NCBI GenBank assembly: GCA_947428835.1
Contig: CANENE010000012.1
Location: forward strand, 1-59,250
DNA from: an uncultured bacterium
GTDB lineage: Bacteria; Cyanobacteriota; Vampirovibrionia; Gastranaerophilales; Gastranaerophilaceae
Reading direction: 5' to 3'
DNA length: 59,250 bases
Below the pieces are notes generated by a model. That model did no database searches, was not told where the DNA came from, and saw only the letters and a program-made list of their open reading frames with translations. Positions 26,862 to 35,607 of this stretch are shown in pieces (position 1 is the stretch's first letter; the number at the start of each line of letters is the position of its first letter). The position numbers and the translations under genes were made by a program.

Positions 26862-27752
26862 ATGACTGTCAATGATTTAAATTTAAATGAAAACAAAATA
26901 ATTCAAAAACTTTCTTTTATCGGGATTTTTGGAAATATTGTTTTGTGTTTTTTTAAGTTTTTTGCAGGATTTTTAGGAAATTCAGCTGCGATGATATCAG
27001 ATGCCATTCATTCTTTGTCCGATGTCTTTGCAACATCTGTTGCTTATTTTGGAGCAAATCTTTCAAGGCAAAAAGCCGATAAAGAGCACCCCTATGGCCA
27101 TGAAAGGATAGAGTGCGCCGCATCTTTGATTTTAGGTTTAATTCTTTTTTTAACAGGGATTTTAATAGGTTTTGAAGGAATAAAAAAATTATTTTTTGTT
27201 TCTGAAACAACTTATCTAATCCCAACAAAAATAGCATTTATCGCTTCTATTGTTTCAATTGTTGTCAAAGAAGCAATGTTTATATATACAAGACACTGGG
27301 CTAAAATAATCAAAAGCGATGTTTTTATGGCAGATGCCTGGCATCATAGAACAGATGTTTTTTCTTCTATAATTTCTCTTGTTGCAATTGCTTCTTGCAG
27401 ATTTGGTTTTAAAAGCATGGATATCATAGGAAGTATTTTAATTTCATTTTTTATAATCAAAATTGCTTATGACATTTTAAAAGATTCTTTAAAAAAGATG
27501 CTTGATACATCCTGTGATGACTGTTATATCAAAGATTTGAATGATTTTATACTTTCTCAAAAAGGAGTCATTTGTATTGATATGCTCAATACAAGGATTT
27601 TTGGAAGTAAAGTTTATATAGATTTGGAAATCAAAGTCGACGGAGAAATTTCGCTTAAAGAAGCTCATGCAATAGCTGAAAATGTTCACTCAAATGTTGA
27701 AAATAGATTTTCTAACATTAAACACGTGATGATTCATGTAAATCCTTCTTAA
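26862..27752 (+). CDS. Cation diffusion facilitator (CDF) metal efflux protein
   Basis: An inner-membrane divalent-metal/proton antiporter of 296 residues with about six transmembrane helices. Metal-site residues are visible: SDAIHSLSD in helix 2 and ADAWHHRTD in helix 5; the HPYGHER motif follows helix 2. The C-terminal cytoplasmic domain contains HAIAENVHSNVE and ends VMIHVNPS. FieF-like; Zn, Fe or Mn cannot be separated from sequence alone. It has its own consensus promoter. Confidence 0.93.
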   Translation: MTVNDLNLNENKIIQKLSFIGIFGNIVLCFFKFFAGFLGNSAAMISDAIHSLSDVFATSVAYFGANLSRQKADKEHPYGHERIECAASLILGLILFLTGILIGFEGIKKLFFVSETTYLIPTKIAFIASIVSIVVKEAMFIYTRHWAKIIKSDVFMADAWHHRTDVFSSIISLVAIASCRFGFKSMDIIGSILISFFIIKIAYDILKDSLKKMLDTSCDDCYIKDLNDFILSQKGVICIDMLNTRIFGSKVYIDLEIKVDGEISLKEAHAIAENVHSNVENRFSNIKHVMIHVNPS

Positions 27753-27814
27753 CATCTTTACAATAGGATGACAGTATTATTGTTTTTTTATTATTTGCAT
27801 GATAATTTTAGCTT

Positions 27815-28459
27815 ATGGAAAATGGCATAATAGCATGCGATTTTGATGGTACTGTTACAAAGAAAGACTCGCTTTATTCTTTTTTTGAAGATTATGCACC
27901 TAAAAAATGGCTCGAAATAGAACAAATGTGGAAAAGTGGAAAAATAGGTTCAAAAACCTGTTTAACAGAAGAGTTTAATCTTTTCAACAATTTGAACGAA
28001 GATTTTATTAATTCCTATATTGAAACTATAGAACTTGACCCGTATTTCAAGGACTTTCAGGAATTTTTGAAATGTAAAAATCTAGATTTTATTATTGTAA
28101 GTGATGGAATCGACTATTTTATCAAAAAAATATTAAAAAAAGAAAACATTAAAGATATAAAAATCATATCTAACCAAGCGAACCTTGTTGATGGCAAAAT
28201 AAAAGTATCTTTTCCAAATATTTCAAATAACTGCAAAAATAATGCAGGCACCTGCAAATGCAAAGCTATAGAAGATTTAAGAAAAAATTATAAAAAAATA
28301 TTTTATATAGGTGACGGTTTTTCAGATTTTTGCGCAGCAAAAAATGCCGATTATATCTTTGCAAAAAACGATTTGGCAAAGTATCTGAAAGAAAATAACA
28401 TAGATTTTATAAGTTACAGCAATTTTAAAGAGGTAATGGATAATGCTTGTTTTAAATGA
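27815..28459 (+). CDS. HAD-family phosphatase, MtnX-like
   Basis: A cytoplasmic HAD hydrolase of 214 residues. Motif I is CDFDGTVTKKDS (nucleophile and acid Asp), motif II IVSDGID, and motif III/IV GDGFSDFCAA. The overall pattern resembles MtnX, the phosphatase of methionine salvage, and phosphoserine phosphatases. mtnA is present at 44.8 kb, which supports but does not prove the MtnX reading. GATAAT ends 8 nt before the ATG. The gene overlaps the aminotransferase by 17 bp and starts a four-gene operon. Confidence 0.8.
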   Translation: MENGIIACDFDGTVTKKDSLYSFFEDYAPKKWLEIEQMWKSGKIGSKTCLTEEFNLFNNLNEDFINSYIETIELDPYFKDFQEFLKCKNLDFIIVSDGIDYFIKKILKKENIKDIKIISNQANLVDGKIKVSFPNISNNCKNNAGTCKCKAIEDLRKNYKKIFYIGDGFSDFCAAKNADYIFAKNDLAKYLKENNIDFISYSNFKEVMDNACFK

Positions 28460-29834
28460 AATGATTACAGATGAAGAAATAAGAGAGCTTGATGATAAAT
28501 ACAGCTCCTGGGGCGATACTGTCCACTACAGCAAAAACCCCAAGATTTTTGCAACCTGCGAAGGCTCTTATATTTATGATTCCAATGATACGCCCTACCT
28601 CGATTTGCAGATGATGTATTCAAGCTGTAACTTTGGCTATAAAAATAAAAGAATTACAAATGCCGTAATCCATCAAATGAACACACTTCCGCAGCTCACT
28701 CCTAAATTTTTACACAGATATAAAGCACTTTTATCTAAAAAAATGGCGGATTTAATTGAAGAAAGATTTAATGAAAAAGGCAGAATGCATTTTAATGTAG
28801 GAGGCGCACAGGCTACCGAAGATGCTATAAAAATTGTTAGAAATTATACAAAAAGAAACGGGTTCTTTGCTTTTCAAGGAGGCTACCACGGAAGAACAAT
28901 AGGTGCAACAGCACTTACTTCAAGCTTCAGATACAGAGAAAGATACGGGCATTTTGCCGATAGAGCTAATTTTGTACCTTTCCCGTATTGCTTTAGATGC
29001 CCATACGGTATGAAATGTGAAAACTGCAACCATTTTTGTATCAAACAATTTGCAAGAAACTTTGAAAGCGAATACAAAGCAATTTACGATCCAAAAACCA
29101 ATGAATGCGAATTTAAAGCATTTATCGCAGAACCCATCTTAGGCACAGGAGGCTACATCGAAGCACCAAGCTGGTATTTTAAAGAACTTAAAGAAATTTT
29201 AGACGCTTATGATATTATGCTTGTGGTTGATGAAGTCCAAATGGGAATGTATAGAACAGGCAAGCTTTGGGCAATTGAAAATTATAATGTAGTTCCTGAT
29301 GTCATGACATTTGCAAAATCTATAACAAATGGAATGAACCCGTTATCGGGGCTTTGGGCAAAAGAAAAATATATAGCTCCCGATGTTTTTACGCCGGGAA
29401 GCGCACATTCAACATATTGCACAAACCCAATCGGTATAAGAGCAGCCCATGAGGTCATCTCTATTGTTGAAGAAGAACAAAACGATTTTGAAAGAGAAAT
29501 CCCGAGAAAATCCGCTAAATTTATGGAAGGATTAAATTTCTTGAAAAATAAATATGCTTGCATTGGTGATGTGGGAGGAATCGGTTTTGCTTTAAGAATA
29601 GAACTTACCCAAAACGACGGATTTACACCAAACAGAAAACTCTGTGATGCTATTCAGGAAGAAGGATTGAAGGGTGATTTAAATTACAAAGGCAAAAGAT
29701 GCGGTCTTGTACTTAATAACGGCGGTTTCTATAAAAACATCGTCACTCTTGTGCCGCAATTATATATCACAGATGAACAAATTGATATGGCAATTGAGCT
29801 TTTAGACCAATTATTCAGCAGGCTGACCAGATAA
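28443..29834 (+). CDS. Class III PLP-dependent aminotransferase
   Basis: A 463-residue enzyme of the acetylornithine/4-aminobutyrate/glutamate-semialdehyde aminotransferase superfamily. The PLP Lys is in TFAKSITNG; LVVDEVQMGMYRTG holds the Asp that contacts the pyridine N; FQGGYHGRT is the conserved substrate loop. A Cys-rich insert (FPYCFRCPYGMKCENC) occurs in some members. Substrate is uncertain. The start overlaps the HAD gene and the stop overlaps the next ATG (TAATG), so the three are coupled. Confidence 0.9.
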   Translation: MLVLNEMITDEEIRELDDKYSSWGDTVHYSKNPKIFATCEGSYIYDSNDTPYLDLQMMYSSCNFGYKNKRITNAVIHQMNTLPQLTPKFLHRYKALLSKKMADLIEERFNEKGRMHFNVGGAQATEDAIKIVRNYTKRNGFFAFQGGYHGRTIGATALTSSFRYRERYGHFADRANFVPFPYCFRCPYGMKCENCNHFCIKQFARNFESEYKAIYDPKTNECEFKAFIAEPILGTGGYIEAPSWYFKELKEILDAYDIMLVVDEVQMGMYRTGKLWAIENYNVVPDVMTFAKSITNGMNPLSGLWAKEKYIAPDVFTPGSAHSTYCTNPIGIRAAHEVISIVEEEQNDFEREIPRKSAKFMEGLNFLKNKYACIGDVGGIGFALRIELTQNDGFTPNRKLCDAIQEEGLKGDLNYKGKRCGLVLNNGGFYKNIVTLVPQLYITDEQIDMAIELLDQLFSRLTR

Positions 29835-30664
29835 TGTCACTTGATTTTTATTATACAAATAACAATAAAAGGGTGGTTTTGTTGTTCCATGGACTTACAG
29901 GAAGCCCGTATGAACTTAAGAAATATGGAATGGCTCTTTTTGAAAGAGGATTTGATGTTGTTGCAAAATCACTTCCCGGCCACGGAGATGATTTTAAAAA
30001 CATTTATACAACAACATATCTTGATTGGCTAAATTTCAGCTACGGCGAATTTGAAAAACTAAATGAAGCATATGATGAAATTTATGTTTCAGGGCTTTGC
30101 TTGGGAGCAGTTTTAGCGCTAAACCTTGCAATAAAATACCCCAAAAAAGTCAAAGGGGTTGTATCTCTTTCAACGACATTATTTTTAGATGGCTGGAGGC
30201 TCCCTTGGTATAAATTTTTGATGCCTTTGGCACTATCTACAATAATCCGCTTTTATTATAATTATCCTGAATGCGACCCCCATGGCATTAAAAATGAAAA
30301 AACAAGAGCAGTTATTAAAAAGCTTCTTGAAAAAGGCGACGTAGGTTTAAACGATTTCCCTATGACAGGAATATATGAACTTATTAAGCTATCGAAATTT
30401 GTAAGAAAAGATTTAGCCAAAATTGAAGCACCAACATTATTGATTCATTCTAAATATGATGATTTGACAAGTATTAAATCTGCAAACCTTGTCTATAACA
30501 AGATTTCATCCAAACAAAAAGAAAAAATAATTTTAGATAACAGTTATCATATGGTTTTGTATGATAATGAAAAAGGCTTTGTTTTTGATAAAGCAACTAA
30601 TTTTCTTACTTGTTTATCGAATGCTTCAAAAAAAGAAAATAAAGGAGCGCTGTTGTGTTATTAA
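29834..30664 (+). CDS. Alpha/beta hydrolase with Cys nucleophile motif
   Basis: A 276-residue hydrolase of the carboxylesterase/monoacylglycerol-lipase type. LLFHGLTGSPYELKKYG forms the oxyanion region. The nucleophile elbow reads GLCLG (residues 87-91), with Cys89 in place of the usual Ser. The acid Asp is probably in HSKYDDLTS and the catalytic His in SYHMVLYD. Cys nucleophiles are known in dienelactone hydrolase and PHA synthases. It starts on the TAATG overlap with the aminotransferase and overlaps the next gene by 10 bp. Substrate unknown. Confidence 0.85.
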   Translation: MSLDFYYTNNNKRVVLLFHGLTGSPYELKKYGMALFERGFDVVAKSLPGHGDDFKNIYTTTYLDWLNFSYGEFEKLNEAYDEIYVSGLCLGAVLALNLAIKYPKKVKGVVSLSTTLFLDGWRLPWYKFLMPLALSTIIRFYYNYPECDPHGIKNEKTRAVIKKLLEKGDVGLNDFPMTGIYELIKLSKFVRKDLAKIEAPTLLIHSKYDDLTSIKSANLVYNKISSKQKEKIILDNSYHMVLYDNEKGFVFDKATNFLTCLSNASKKENKGALLCY

Positions 30665-30990
30665 ATTTTTTAAATTATGCTTTTATAACAGTTTCTATTC
30701 TTTATATACTTTCTGTTTTAATATATAAAATTCTTATTTTTAAAAATTATACAAATATAAAAACAACAAGTTTTATCGCTTTTATTGCTTTAATGCTTAT
30801 GTTTTATGTTCTTTTTGCAATTTTAATTGCAATACTTTCGCCTTATCCGAAAGATAAAATCATAATGCTTTTATTTGCTTGCTGTCCTTTTGTAATTGGC
30901 AGATTTGCAACATATAAATATGAAAACCAATACAGTCTTACTCAAATTTTGCTTATTATAGTAAGTATAATTTATCTTTTAAAATTTTAG
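30655..30990 (+). CDS. Small membrane protein, unknown
   Basis: A 111-residue, very hydrophobic protein with about four transmembrane segments and no charged catalytic motif. GTG start, set by AAAGGAG at 30640-30646. It overlaps the hydrolase by 10 bp and is the last gene of the operon. No family recognised. Confidence 0.7.
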   Translation: MLLNFLNYAFITVSILYILSVLIYKILIFKNYTNIKTTSFIAFIALMLMFYVLFAILIAILSPYPKDKIIMLLFACCPFVIGRFATYKYENQYSLTQILLIIVSIIYLLKF

Positions 30991-31023
30991 TTCAAAATAT
31001 TTTTTTCATGTTTTATTAAAAGT

Positions 31024-31704
31024 ATGAAAATCTCATTGAATTTAAATACATATCAAAACTATAAACCTTTGACCTTCAAAGGAGCACTCAGGCAAAATTT
31101 ACATGTTGATACTTTTAAATTAAAAGAAAAATCAAAACAAGACTATGAACAAGAAGTTGAAAGAAGAAAGCAAGGCGATAAAAGAATTCTTTTTGTCGAT
31201 TCTAAAGGCGAAAGATTAAAACCGCCTCATCAAATTCAGCATGCAGAAACTTTGGATTTTTATGATGATGATTTTATAGCTTATGATGATTTCAATTTTG
31301 AAGATGACGATTTTGGTTCATTGATTGGCAAAGGCACTATCCAGATAAAAGCTTTTGGAGATGATTTTCAAGAAAGATTAAATGAATTCAGACAAAGCAA
31401 ATATTATAATATAGAGCTTGAAAATAAAGAAGCTGTGGAACAATTGTCCAACTTGAGCCCTGATGTAATTGAATCTTTGAGTGATGATTTTTTGTGTAAA
31501 ATACTCCAGTTTAACTATGCCGATTGCAATTTATTCCCTAATTTCGAAGAGTTTTTGGTGGAAGAATTTACTGTCGATGAGCTTTATATAATAACTTCCA
31601 ATCCTACATTAACAAGCATGCTTGTTCTTTGTATGACCAATGCTTTTGATAATGAAAAATTTGATGAAGTAATTGAATTTTTACATAATCAAACTCAATT
31701 GTAA
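31024..31704 (+). CDS. Hypothetical acidic protein
   Basis: A 226-residue soluble protein of unknown family. The N-terminus reads MKISLNLNTYQNYKPLTFKG, and a similar short 'aromatic-basic-Gly' motif occurs near the N-terminus of the unrelated protein at 43449. A very acidic stretch at about 75-105 (FYDDDFIAYDD, FEDDDFGS) precedes a helical C-terminal half. No signal peptide or transmembrane helix. No clear ribosome site. Ends before a strong terminator. Confidence 0.65.
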   Translation: MKISLNLNTYQNYKPLTFKGALRQNLHVDTFKLKEKSKQDYEQEVERRKQGDKRILFVDSKGERLKPPHQIQHAETLDFYDDDFIAYDDFNFEDDDFGSLIGKGTIQIKAFGDDFQERLNEFRQSKYYNIELENKEAVEQLSNLSPDVIESLSDDFLCKILQFNYADCNLFPNFEEFLVEEFTVDELYIITSNPTLTSMLVLCMTNAFDNEKFDEVIEFLHNQTQL

Positions 31705-31763
31705 TTATCTTGACAACATTATTTTAAAATGATAGAGTTTGAGATATACACTTCGTTAGTACA

Positions 31764-31790
31764 CAGCCTTGATTTTTTAAGGCTGTTTTT
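31764..31790 (+). terminator. Rho-independent terminator
   Basis: CAGCCTT pairs with AAGGCTG, followed by TTTTT. Confidence 0.85.
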
Positions 31791-31826
31791 ATTTTAATAT
31801 AATTAAAGATACATATTTATAATACA

Positions 31827-31925
31827 TTATGCCAACTCATTTCGGCATCTGAGGTGTTGGGGTATAATAATGGGCTTTATGCGTTGCCACAGACCCGGCT
31901 AGACCCTGAAACCCGGGGTGACGGG
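31827..31925 (+). repeat. Composite intergenic repeat, copy 4
   Basis: Diverged copy: left part TCATTTCGGCATCTGAGGTG, a middle GGGCTTTATGCGTTGCCACA, and a shortened right palindrome CCCTGAAACCCGGGG. Directly precedes the terminator of pilin-like gene 3. Nothing else is seen in the 285-bp gap. Confidence 0.75.
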
Positions 31926-31929
31926 CGGT

Positions 31930-31964
31930 AAAAAAAGAGGCTTAATCAACTAAGAAAAAGCCTC
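31930..31964 (-). terminator. Rho-independent terminator of pilin-like gene 3
   Basis: Minus-strand stem GAGGCTTTTT/AAGCCTC, then T7; same element as after the other pilin-like genes. Confidence 0.85.
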
Positions 31965-31989
31965 ACATCTAACACAAAAAATAACAAAC

Positions 31990-33504
31990 TTAATTCGTTG
32001 GAATTTTATCCAAAACACATCTTGCAGAGCTTCCGTATGAATCCATATGCGCGGTTTTACAATATAACGTGGTAGAAACCCCTGCGTGTATATGTCTTGA
32101 ATAATGACATTTATCATCTTCGTTATAGGTTCCTGACCATAAATGGGAGGGTCCGCAAGCTCCTTCATAATCCACATGCTTACATTTATCTGCAAGATAA
32201 TAGCAATGAACGGAACCGTGGGAAGCATCCCAATGATCACACAATTGCAGACCCGAAGTACCTTTATTCAAGGTAATTGAAGCAAAATTATTTGCCCAGC
32301 CGTTTATTTCATTTAAGCTTGGAAGTCTCCAAAGACCTTTAGTCCCTTCTATAGAATAATTTTGGCAGGAGATGTTGCTTGCAGACCATGTGCAAAGAGT
32401 TCTGTTGCAGCCGCTATAAGCTTTACTTGCATCTCCGTTGCCGATAGTGCCGCAATTGCCTGAGGTTTTTCCCATCCAACAGCAAGCATCCTGATAGCAA
32501 ACAGAATTAACATCTATAATTCTGACATTTGGGTCTATATAAATATCGCCGATATTATATTTGGTTACACAAAGATTTTTATTATCCTGACCGTTATAAG
32601 CTTTATCTATAAAAATTGCATTAAATTTATCACAATCTGCCTGATTTTGGGGTTCTTTATAATCAGGCTTTTCTTTGGGCGGCTCTCCTGTTATGGTATC
32701 AATGACACAACGTGTACTAAATGCATATGTATTCCCATGCCCTAAAGATGTAATAAAATCGTCGTACATTATTAAATGAGCACCGATGCCTTGAGCGCCT
32801 TGGATTTCTTGATCGGCGGACCACAGGTAACCGGGGAAACAGTAGTTATTTTGAGCGGCACCTTGACATCTTTGTGCATAATTACATCTAACAAGTCCTT
32901 TATCACTATTTTTAGTTGTACAAAATTGTAACCCGTCTTTTCCTTTGTTGTTATTTAAAATATCTTTGTTGATTGCCCATTGTCCAAATTCAATATATTT
33001 TGGCAGTCTCCAACTGCCTTCGGGAGTATTGCCATTTGCTGTATATGCCTTGCAGGATAAATTTGCAGCATTCCATTGGCAAACAGTTCTGTTACAACCA
33101 GAATAATCAGCATCGGCATTCCCTGTTATTCCGCATTCTGATGAGGTATTGCCTTGCCAACAACAATTGCCGCTATCTGTACATGTTTGATTGACGGAAA
33201 GTTTTAAAACATTTGATGCAATTGCAATGTCTTTATCTCCGACATTATACTTTGTAACACATATATTTTTAGCTCCGCCATTCATCTCTTTTGGAATATA
33301 TAATGCGTTCCATTTATCACAATCTTCCTTTGTAACAGGCCTTACCGACGGTTTAGCTTCTTCATTTTTTGAACTAAAGCTTCCGACTGTGATATCTGTA
33401 GCTTTAAGTTTCTTTGTAATAATCGGGGCAAAGGCTCTAATTAAAAGCGAAATTATAATCAAGCTTACTAAAAGCTCAATTAAGCTAAAAGCGTATTTTT
33501 TCAT
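31990..33504 (-). CDS. Type IV pilin-like Cys-rich surface protein, two modules
   Basis: A 504-residue member of the family. The leader is very short (MKKYA) before FSLIELL with Glu at +5; Ala precedes the cleavage site. The helix ends RAFAPIITKKLKATD. Two Cys-rich modules (about 61-270 and 288-504) carry KYNVGD, CCWQGNT or CCWMGKT, YSGCNRT, WRLP, GLQFC or GLQLC, and RCV-D. The linker is GEPPKEKPDYKEPQNQADCDK. It shares GAAAATAACATG at its start with pilin-like gene 1. Divergent from an XRE regulator. Role as for the other members: exported, disulfide-rich, probably surface binding; unproven. Confidence 0.86.
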   Translation of the reverse strand: MKKYAFSLIELLVSLIIISLLIRAFAPIITKKLKATDITVGSFSSKNEEAKPSVRPVTKEDCDKWNALYIPKEMNGGAKNICVTKYNVGDKDIAIASNVLKLSVNQTCTDSGNCCWQGNTSSECGITGNADADYSGCNRTVCQWNAANLSCKAYTANGNTPEGSWRLPKYIEFGQWAINKDILNNNKGKDGLQFCTTKNSDKGLVRCNYAQRCQGAAQNNYCFPGYLWSADQEIQGAQGIGAHLIMYDDFITSLGHGNTYAFSTRCVIDTITGEPPKEKPDYKEPQNQADCDKFNAIFIDKAYNGQDNKNLCVTKYNIGDIYIDPNVRIIDVNSVCYQDACCWMGKTSGNCGTIGNGDASKAYSGCNRTLCTWSASNISCQNYSIEGTKGLWRLPSLNEINGWANNFASITLNKGTSGLQLCDHWDASHGSVHCYYLADKCKHVDYEGACGPSHLWSGTYNEDDKCHYSRHIHAGVSTTLYCKTAHMDSYGSSARCVLDKIPTN

Positions 33505-33554
33505 GTTATTTTCTTTCTTTTAAATTATTTCTAAAAATTTATATTACACCATGC

Positions 33555-33574
33555 TATTGATTATAGTCAATAGA
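33555..33574. promoter_or_regulatory. Candidate operator of the locus 3 regulator
   Basis: CTATTGA and TCAATAG form a perfect 7-bp inverted repeat with a 6-bp spacer, and a further half-site AATCAATA follows. Located 31 bp before the regulator ATG. Confidence 0.5.
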
Positions 33575-33605
33575 TTTTAATCAATAAGTTTATAAAATAA
33601 TCTAT

Positions 33606-33890
33606 ATGGAACCTACTGACAAAGAAATTATGGACGGAAAAAAATTAACCCTGCTCAAGGCAGTAGGAAGAGCCGTTTATAAAAAACGAAGCGAAATCAA
33701 AAAAGGGATAAATAAATTTTCTTATGAATATGATATAGGAAATGGCCTTCTATCAAGGCTTGAAAACGGCAAAACCGATGTTAAAATCACAACATTATAC
33801 AAAATTGCAAATGCTTTTGAAATGAAATTTACGGATTTTGCCACCCTTATTGAAAAAGAGCTTCCTAAAGATTTTGATTTTTATTTATAA
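33606..33890 (+). CDS. XRE-like HTH regulator next to pilin-like gene 3
   Basis: A 94-residue protein with a single Cro/C1-type HTH: LLKAVGRAVYKKRSEIKKG, then YEYDIGNGLLSRLENGKTDV, then TTLYKIANAFEMKFTDFATL. It is divergent from the 504-residue pilin-like gene, with a perfect inverted repeat between them. A TAAAAT box ends 6 nt before the ATG and no Shine-Dalgarno site is present. Its coding end overlaps the convergent leuB end by 10 bp. Confidence 0.82.
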   Translation: MEPTDKEIMDGKKLTLLKAVGRAVYKKRSEIKKGINKFSYEYDIGNGLLSRLENGKTDVKITTLYKIANAFEMKFTDFATLIEKELPKDFDFYL

Positions 33891-34972
33891 ATTCTTTCAA
33901 TTATTTTATCTGTAATTTCATCTGTCGAACATAAAATATTACCGTTTGAAAAAATATCTTTTGTCCTATAGCCATCTTTTAAAACTTCTTTTACTGCTCT
34001 ATAAATAGCATCACAAGCTTCTTTTTGGCCAAATGAATATTTAAGCATCATAGCAGCAGATAATATCGTTGCAATTGGATTTACAATGTTTTTTCCTTTG
34101 ATATCAGGTGCAGAGCCGTGGATTGGTTCATACATAAAAGGAGTCTTACCATCACTCATAGAAGCAGAAGCGAGCATTCCTAATGAGCCTGCTATAGTTG
34201 AGGCTTCATCAGATAAAATATCTCCAAAGATATTGCCTGTTAAAATAACATCAAACTGTCTTGGGTTTAAAACAAGCTGCATTGCGCAATTATCAACATA
34301 CATAAAAGATAATTCAATATCAGAAAATTCTTTTGAAACTCTTGTTGTAACTTCTCTAAATAATCTTGAAACGTCAAGAACATTGGCTTTATCTACTAAA
34401 CATACTTTTTTTCTTCTTTTAGATGCAGCATCAAATGCCACACGCGCTATTCTTTCGATTTCATCTTCATCATAAATCATATTATTATAGCCGACTTTAA
34501 TTTGCCTACCATCTAGTGTTTTTTTGGTTGAAATTCCTTTTGGTTCGCCAAAATAAACATCGCCTGTAAGCTCTCTTACTATCATTATATCGGCATCTTT
34601 TGCAATTTCGTTTTTAAGAGGAGATGAATCTAATAGTTCATCAAAAACAGTTACAGGACGAAGATTTGCAAAAAGATTAAGCGCTTTTCTTATCCCAAGC
34701 AATGCTTTTTCAGGGCGCAAGGAGGGCTCTAATGTATCATATTTCCAATCACCTACTGCCCCTAATAAAACAGCATCACTATTTAAGCAAGTTTCAATTG
34801 TAGAATTTGGAAGAGGGTGTCCCTCGATACCATAGGCGCGGCCTCCAATTGGGGCGTATGAATAATTAAATTTAATATCAAACACATCTGAAACTTTATC
34901 TAATACTTTTATTGCAGAAGATAAGATTTCATCACTTACGCCATCACCTTGTAATACTGTTATTTTTTTCAT
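33881..34972 (-). CDS. leuB: 3-isopropylmalate dehydrogenase
   Basis: LeuB oxidises and decarboxylates 3-isopropylmalate with NAD+ in leucine synthesis. The 363-residue protein shows LQGDGVSDEIL, GAVGDWKYD, RPEKALLGIRKAL, the substrate-binding VRELTGDVYFGEPKG, VDKANVLDVSRLFR, DNCAMQLVLNPRQFDVILTGNIFGDILSDEAS, and the NAD-binding EPIHGSAPDIKGKNIVNP. It follows leuD by 14 bp and converges on the XRE gene with a 10-bp overlap. Confidence 0.96.
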   Translation of the reverse strand: MKKITVLQGDGVSDEILSSAIKVLDKVSDVFDIKFNYSYAPIGGRAYGIEGHPLPNSTIETCLNSDAVLLGAVGDWKYDTLEPSLRPEKALLGIRKALNLFANLRPVTVFDELLDSSPLKNEIAKDADIMIVRELTGDVYFGEPKGISTKKTLDGRQIKVGYNNMIYDEDEIERIARVAFDAASKRRKKVCLVDKANVLDVSRLFREVTTRVSKEFSDIELSFMYVDNCAMQLVLNPRQFDVILTGNIFGDILSDEASTIAGSLGMLASASMSDGKTPFMYEPIHGSAPDIKGKNIVNPIATILSAAMMLKYSFGQKEACDAIYRAVKEVLKDGYRTKDIFSNGNILCSTDEITDKIIERIYK

Positions 34973-34986
34973 AATGCCACCTTTAA

Positions 34987-35466
34987 TTAAATTTTAGTTT
35001 TTGTATAATTTACCAAACCGCCTGCTTGAATCAGGTTTTGAATTTCTTTTGGATAAGGCGGAAATGAATACTGTTTATTTTTTGTTTTATTTATTATTTT
35101 ACCTTCTTCAAGATTGATTTGAATTTCATCATTTTCTTCTGTATCATTTTGGATTTCACTGTTTTCGATGATGACAAGACCGATATTAATCGCGTTTCTA
35201 AAAAATATTCTTGCGAAACTTTTTGCGATGACTGCTTTTATTCCTGATGCTTTTATTGCAAGAGGAGCGTGCTCTCTGCTTGAGCCGCATCCAAAGTTTT
35301 CGCCTGCAATAATAAAATCTCCTTCATTAACTTCTTTTGAAAAATTTTTATCAATATCTTCCATACAATGCATTGCAAGTTCCTTGGAATCCTTAGTATT
35401 CAAGTATCTTGCAGGAATAATAACGTCGGTATCAACGTTATCTGCATAAATCCAGTTTCTGCTCAT
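34987..35466 (-). CDS. leuD: 3-isopropylmalate dehydratase small subunit
   Basis: LeuD forms, with LeuC, the isomerase that interconverts 2- and 3-isopropylmalate. The start at 35466 gives MSRNWIYADNVDTDVI, matching the usual N-terminus (159 residues); ATGs at 35481 and an in-frame start at 35496 are alternatives. GENFGCGSSREHAP is the swivelling-domain motif. Small size fits the archaeal/cyanobacterial LeuD type. leuC is not in the window, so its partner is encoded elsewhere. Confidence 0.92.
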   Translation of the reverse strand: MSRNWIYADNVDTDVIIPARYLNTKDSKELAMHCMEDIDKNFSKEVNEGDFIIAGENFGCGSSREHAPLAIKASGIKAVIAKSFARIFFRNAINIGLVIIENSEIQNDTEENDEIQINLEEGKIINKTKNKQYSFPPYPKEIQNLIQAGGLVNYTKTKI

Positions 35467-35607
35467 TTGCTTTTCATCCATATAAACTATATACAATAAC
35501 TATATTATAAATTAATATAAATATGCAAATGGGAATTATAAATTTTTTAATTAAAGATTATTTTCCCCACCAATAGGATATATTTTAGGCATAAAAAGGA
35601 GTAAAAA

